This document shows, one piece after another, positions 61,998-64,000 of a stretch of DNA of 64,000 bases. The notes under the pieces are model-generated. The model was not told where the DNA came from and ran no database searches. It saw only the letters and a program-made list of their open reading frames with translations. Within the stretch, counting starts at the first letter, position 1; every line of letters starts with the position of its first letter. The position numbers were made by a program, and so were the translations under genes. The stretch is from positions 878,729 to 942,728 of the forward strand of contig NC_013887.1 of NCBI RefSeq assembly GCF_000025525.1, in the 5' to 3' direction. The stretch is from Methanocaldococcus sp. FS406-22. Its GTDB lineage: Archaea > AGJL01 > Methanococci > Methanococcales > Methanocaldococcaceae.

Positions 61998-62681
61998 TTA
62001 TTCAATCTTCTCAATTAACTCTGGGAATCTAATTCTTGGACACTGGACAGAACAAGCTCCACATTTTATACAAAGTTCTTTTATTATGTTTGGCCTCCCA
62101 TCCAACATCTCTATAGCCCTCGTTGGGCAAGCAGCAGCACAAGTCCCACAACCCATACAGAGGGATTTATTAACAACCTTATAGATAACATCACATCCAC
62201 ATGCTTCACTTCCTTTCTCTGCCAATTCAGCATAAGGTTGTAGATATTCCATATCTCCGTTTAATGCAGCGGTTATTACTCCAACAATTGCCTCTGGAGA
62301 AGGTGGGCAACCAGGAATTGCTAAATCCACTTTAATAACTTCAGTTAATGGGGAGAACGAGCTATGAACAGGTTTAGATAGCTGATTTCCTTTACAGTAT
62401 CTTGTAACTCCACCAGTTGCCGCACAAGCTCCTAAAGCAACAACAATCTTAGCCTTTTTTCTAACCTCTTGAGCTACTTCCAATGAATGGTGGTCATCTA
62501 AACATACACTACCTTCAACTAAGGCAATATCACATTCTGGAATTTCTCTTGCATCAGCCAATGTTTGGCAATAAACTAACTCAATTGAGTTTAAGACATC
62601 TAAAAGCTTTTCATATGTATCTGCTAAAGAAACTAAACAACCACAACAGCTACATAACTGAACGTGGGCAACTTTAACCAC
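61998..62681 (-). CDS. frhG: Coenzyme F420-reducing hydrogenase gamma subunit
   Basis: A 227-residue small subunit with three [4Fe-4S] clusters. The proximal cluster is bound by [32 protein letters not shown] and [11 protein letters not shown]. Two ferredoxin-type clusters lie at the C-terminus, [20 protein letters not shown] and [19 protein letters not shown] 62681 is chosen behind GAGGTGAT; GTG 62690 is possible. It overlaps frhD. Confidence 0.95.
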   Translation of the reverse strand: MVKVAHVQLCSCCGCLVSLADTYEKLLDVLNSIELVYCQTLADAREIPECDIALVEGSVCLDDHHSLEVAQEVRKKAKIVVALGACAATGGVTRYCKGNQLSKPVHSSFSPLTEVIKVDLAIPGCPPSPEAIVGVITAALNGDMEYLQPYAELAEKGSEACGCDVIYKVVNKSLCMGCGTCAAACPTRAIEMLDGRPNIIKELCIKCGACSVQCPRIRFPELIEKIE

Positions 62682-62682
62682 T

Positions 62683-63234
62683 TTAATCACCTCTTAACTC
62701 TCTAAGAATTATATCCACTGCTTTATCAACTGCCTTTTCAACCTCTTCACTTAAGCCGATATAAACATCCGGCTCTGAGATGTATTTAGCTTGGCAGCCA
62801 ACAACTTTAACCTCTATATTGTATTTTTCAGCAACTTCTCTCAATAAAGGAGCTAAAGGCCAGTCATGGGAATCTAATCTATGATATTTTGGATTTGGAA
62901 GCTCATCTTTTTTAATTATCTTTATTTCTCCTGGATTTAATCCCCAATCAATCACATCAACAACAATTATCTTTTTTGTTTTAGAGTTTTCATCTATTAA
63001 TGTTAAAACCTGCTGAGGGGCTCCAGCTCCGGCATCAACCAACGCAATTTTTCGCTTTTCTTCATCAGTTAAGATTTTATCTAATTTTTCAATGACATGA
63101 ACGCTAAAGCCATCATCAGCGAATAGTATATTTCCACAGGCTAAGACCATTATCTCTTTTTTTAAATATGAGGGAGTGAAATCAAACAATTCATTATCTT
63201 GGCTTTCTATCTCTGCCTTCATGGTTTCATTCAT
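62683..63234 (-). CDS. frhD: Hydrogenase maturation protease FrhD
   Basis: A 183-residue peptidase of the HyaD/HycI family: [20 protein letters not shown] with the nickel-binding Asp, [16 protein letters not shown], and [15 protein letters not shown]. It removes the C-terminal tail of FrhA after nickel insertion. About 30 residues precede the usual N-terminus, so the true start could be a later codon than 63234. It lies between frhA and frhG, with the SECIS element of frhA just upstream. Confidence 0.92.
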   Translation of the reverse strand: MNETMKAEIESQDNELFDFTPSYLKKEIMVLACGNILFADDGFSVHVIEKLDKILTDEEKRKIALVDAGAGAPQQVLTLIDENSKTKKIIVVDVIDWGLNPGEIKIIKKDELPNPKYHRLDSHDWPLAPLLREVAEKYNIEVKVVGCQAKYISEPDVYIGLSEEVEKAVDKAVDIILRELRGD

Positions 63235-63277
63235 TTTAAGTTTTTTAAGATTTTAATTTTAAATCTCAATAGAAGAC

Positions 63278-63311
63278 GCCTCTCGGGTCCCTTTCGGGTT
63301 CCCCTCGAGGC
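63278..63311 (-). promoter_or_regulatory. Archaeal SECIS element of frhA
   Basis: The minus-strand hairpin, directly after the frhA stop codon, reads GCCTCGAGGGGAACCCG then AAAGGGACCCGAGAGGC. The lower stem GCCTC/GAGGC, the internal loop GAA opposite a single A, the CCC/GGG stem and the GAAA loop fit the archaeal SECIS consensus. Archaeal SECIS elements sit in the 3' untranslated region, as here, and direct selenocysteine insertion at UGA. Confidence 0.9.
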
Positions 63312-64000
63312 TTATAACATTTTTCTAACTTCTATAACCTCTTTTGTCTCCTCATCTTTAACTATAACGTGGGTAGCACATGAAGCTCATATGTCATAAG
63401 CTCTCATTATAACTTCAGCATACTGCTGTGGATAGCCTTCAATCGCCTTCTCAACAATTGGGAAGTTCCATGTTGATGCCGCTATAATTCTATAGCTCTT
63501 AATTCTTCCATCCTTTCCAACTTCAGCCATGTGAGTGTTTGTAGCCCTTGGTGCTTCATGAACGCCTATACCAACTCCATCTTTATATTCTGGCTCAACT
63601 CTTGTCTTTCCATTTAAGTTTAGCTCATCTAAAATCTCTAAAGCCCTATAAACAGCCCCAAGGTTTTCTTGAGCCCTTGCTATGTTGATGTCTAAAGCAC
63701 TTCCCCCCTCTCTAAAGTTTCCAAATTTAACCATTCTTGCCCTTGGTCCTCCTTCAGCAGGAACTCCCGCATATAAAGGAATTTGAATTGTTGTTGTTTG
63801 CTTTGCCTCTTCATCTTCGTAGTATCTTTGAGCTGGAATTTCAGTTACATCATTCCAATTTATTGCATATCTATCTCCATAGGTTGTATGTGTAGCTATG
63901 TATGGATATTCATGAGCCCCTAAGTCAGGAATGCCTATCTCTTCCAAGTATCTCTCAATTAGCTCAGTGTATTTTTCATACAACTCATAAGCATCTTTTT
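63312..64000 (-). CDS. frhA: Coenzyme F420-reducing hydrogenase alpha subunit, selenoprotein, 3' part
   Basis: The NiFe large subunit, cut by the right edge. PLGVWV-like bulk is not visible, but KSYRIIAASTWNFPIVEKAI and ARAQENLGAVYRALEILDEL are FrhA-like. The frame stops at a TGA (63387-63389) in the context RAYDI-UGA-ASCATH, exactly the position of the first nickel-binding cysteine in the C-terminal Cys-x2-Cys-x2-His motif. After the TGA the frame continues with ASCATHVIVKDEETKEVIEV to TAA at 63312-63314. TGA is therefore read as selenocysteine. The tail after CATH is expected to be cut off by FrhD. This matches the selenoprotein FruA/FrhA of Methanocaldococcus. Confidence 0.93.

Noticed and set aside
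63387-63983. frhA ending at 63387
   Set aside because: The UGA lies exactly at the nickel-ligand position, the frame continues with the family's conserved ending, and a SECIS follows; selenocysteine is the better reading.

Overview
The window reads as chromosome of a hyperthermophilic, hydrogenotrophic methanogen of the genus Methanocaldococcus, a close relative of M. jannaschii but with a different gene order. The evidence is the very AT-rich coding DNA with GC-rich RNA genes, GGTGA-type Shine-Dalgarno sites, TATA-type archaeal promoters, an F420-reducing hydrogenase operon with an in-frame UGA (selenocysteine) codon and an archaeal SECIS hairpin, energy-converting hydrogenase subunits, a methanogenesis marker protein, Fae-Hps, CbiT, EndoQ, archaeal histone and archaeal ribosomal and RNA polymerase subunits. 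Ortholog names such as MJ1643 are from memory of the M. jannaschii genome, not from a search.

Layout. 1-1500: end of a CofE-like gene, then a graveyard of toxin-antitoxin genes (one intact VapB-like gene, a frameshifted VapC, and further remnants). 1525-3189: EhbO- and EhbM-like hydrogenase subunits, separated by a multi-hairpin repeat element that has duplicated the 5' end of ehbO. 3253-13304: GTPase, small conserved genes, V4R protein, adenine deaminase, ACT protein, HisD, TIM-barrel-like protein, AroD and a DUF447 protein. 13449-22170: an accessory five-gene operon that looks like a BREX-type phage defence system (BrxF/BrxB-like, BrxC-like ATPase, DNA methyltransferase, PglZ, BrxA-like) without helicase or Lon-like gene. 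22227-28145: orphan VapB-like gene, methyltransferase, methanogenesis marker 14, FAD oxidoreductase, Fae-Hps and PyrK. 28417-38531: SAM hydroxide adenosyltransferase family, NMD3, RNA methyltransferase, HicAB, PurQ, bridging-type histone, GfcR-like regulator, QueE, DUF996 and SMC.

38561-39747 is a Roadblock/V4R gene split by a 320-base element carrying a highly structured, GC-rich RNA with its own TATA box and bounded by two covarying palindromes. 39957-47277: NreA, tRNA-Glu and tRNA-Arg, RpoE', Spt4, GTP-dependent dephospho-CoA kinase, S24e, S27ae, S2P protease, CbiT, TyrRS and RpoL. 47649-47948 is a short decaying CRISPR array with no cas genes nearby. 48404-57357: beta-CASP nuclease, methyltransferases, isopentenyl phosphate kinase, EndoQ, Pus10, L21e, RpoF, a second multi-hairpin element, a DUF655 protein, a phosphoesterase and S15. 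57538-64000: SufC and SufB/D, a dual-guide C/D box sRNA, thiol:fumarate reductase TfrA, and the frh operon (FrhB, FrhG, FrhD, FrhA).

The most interesting parts are the helicase-less BREX-like operon, the palindrome-bounded structured RNA element inside a gene, the two multi-hairpin elements flanked by unusually long direct duplications, and the C/D sRNA whose two guides both seem to fit neighbouring sites in 23S rRNA.
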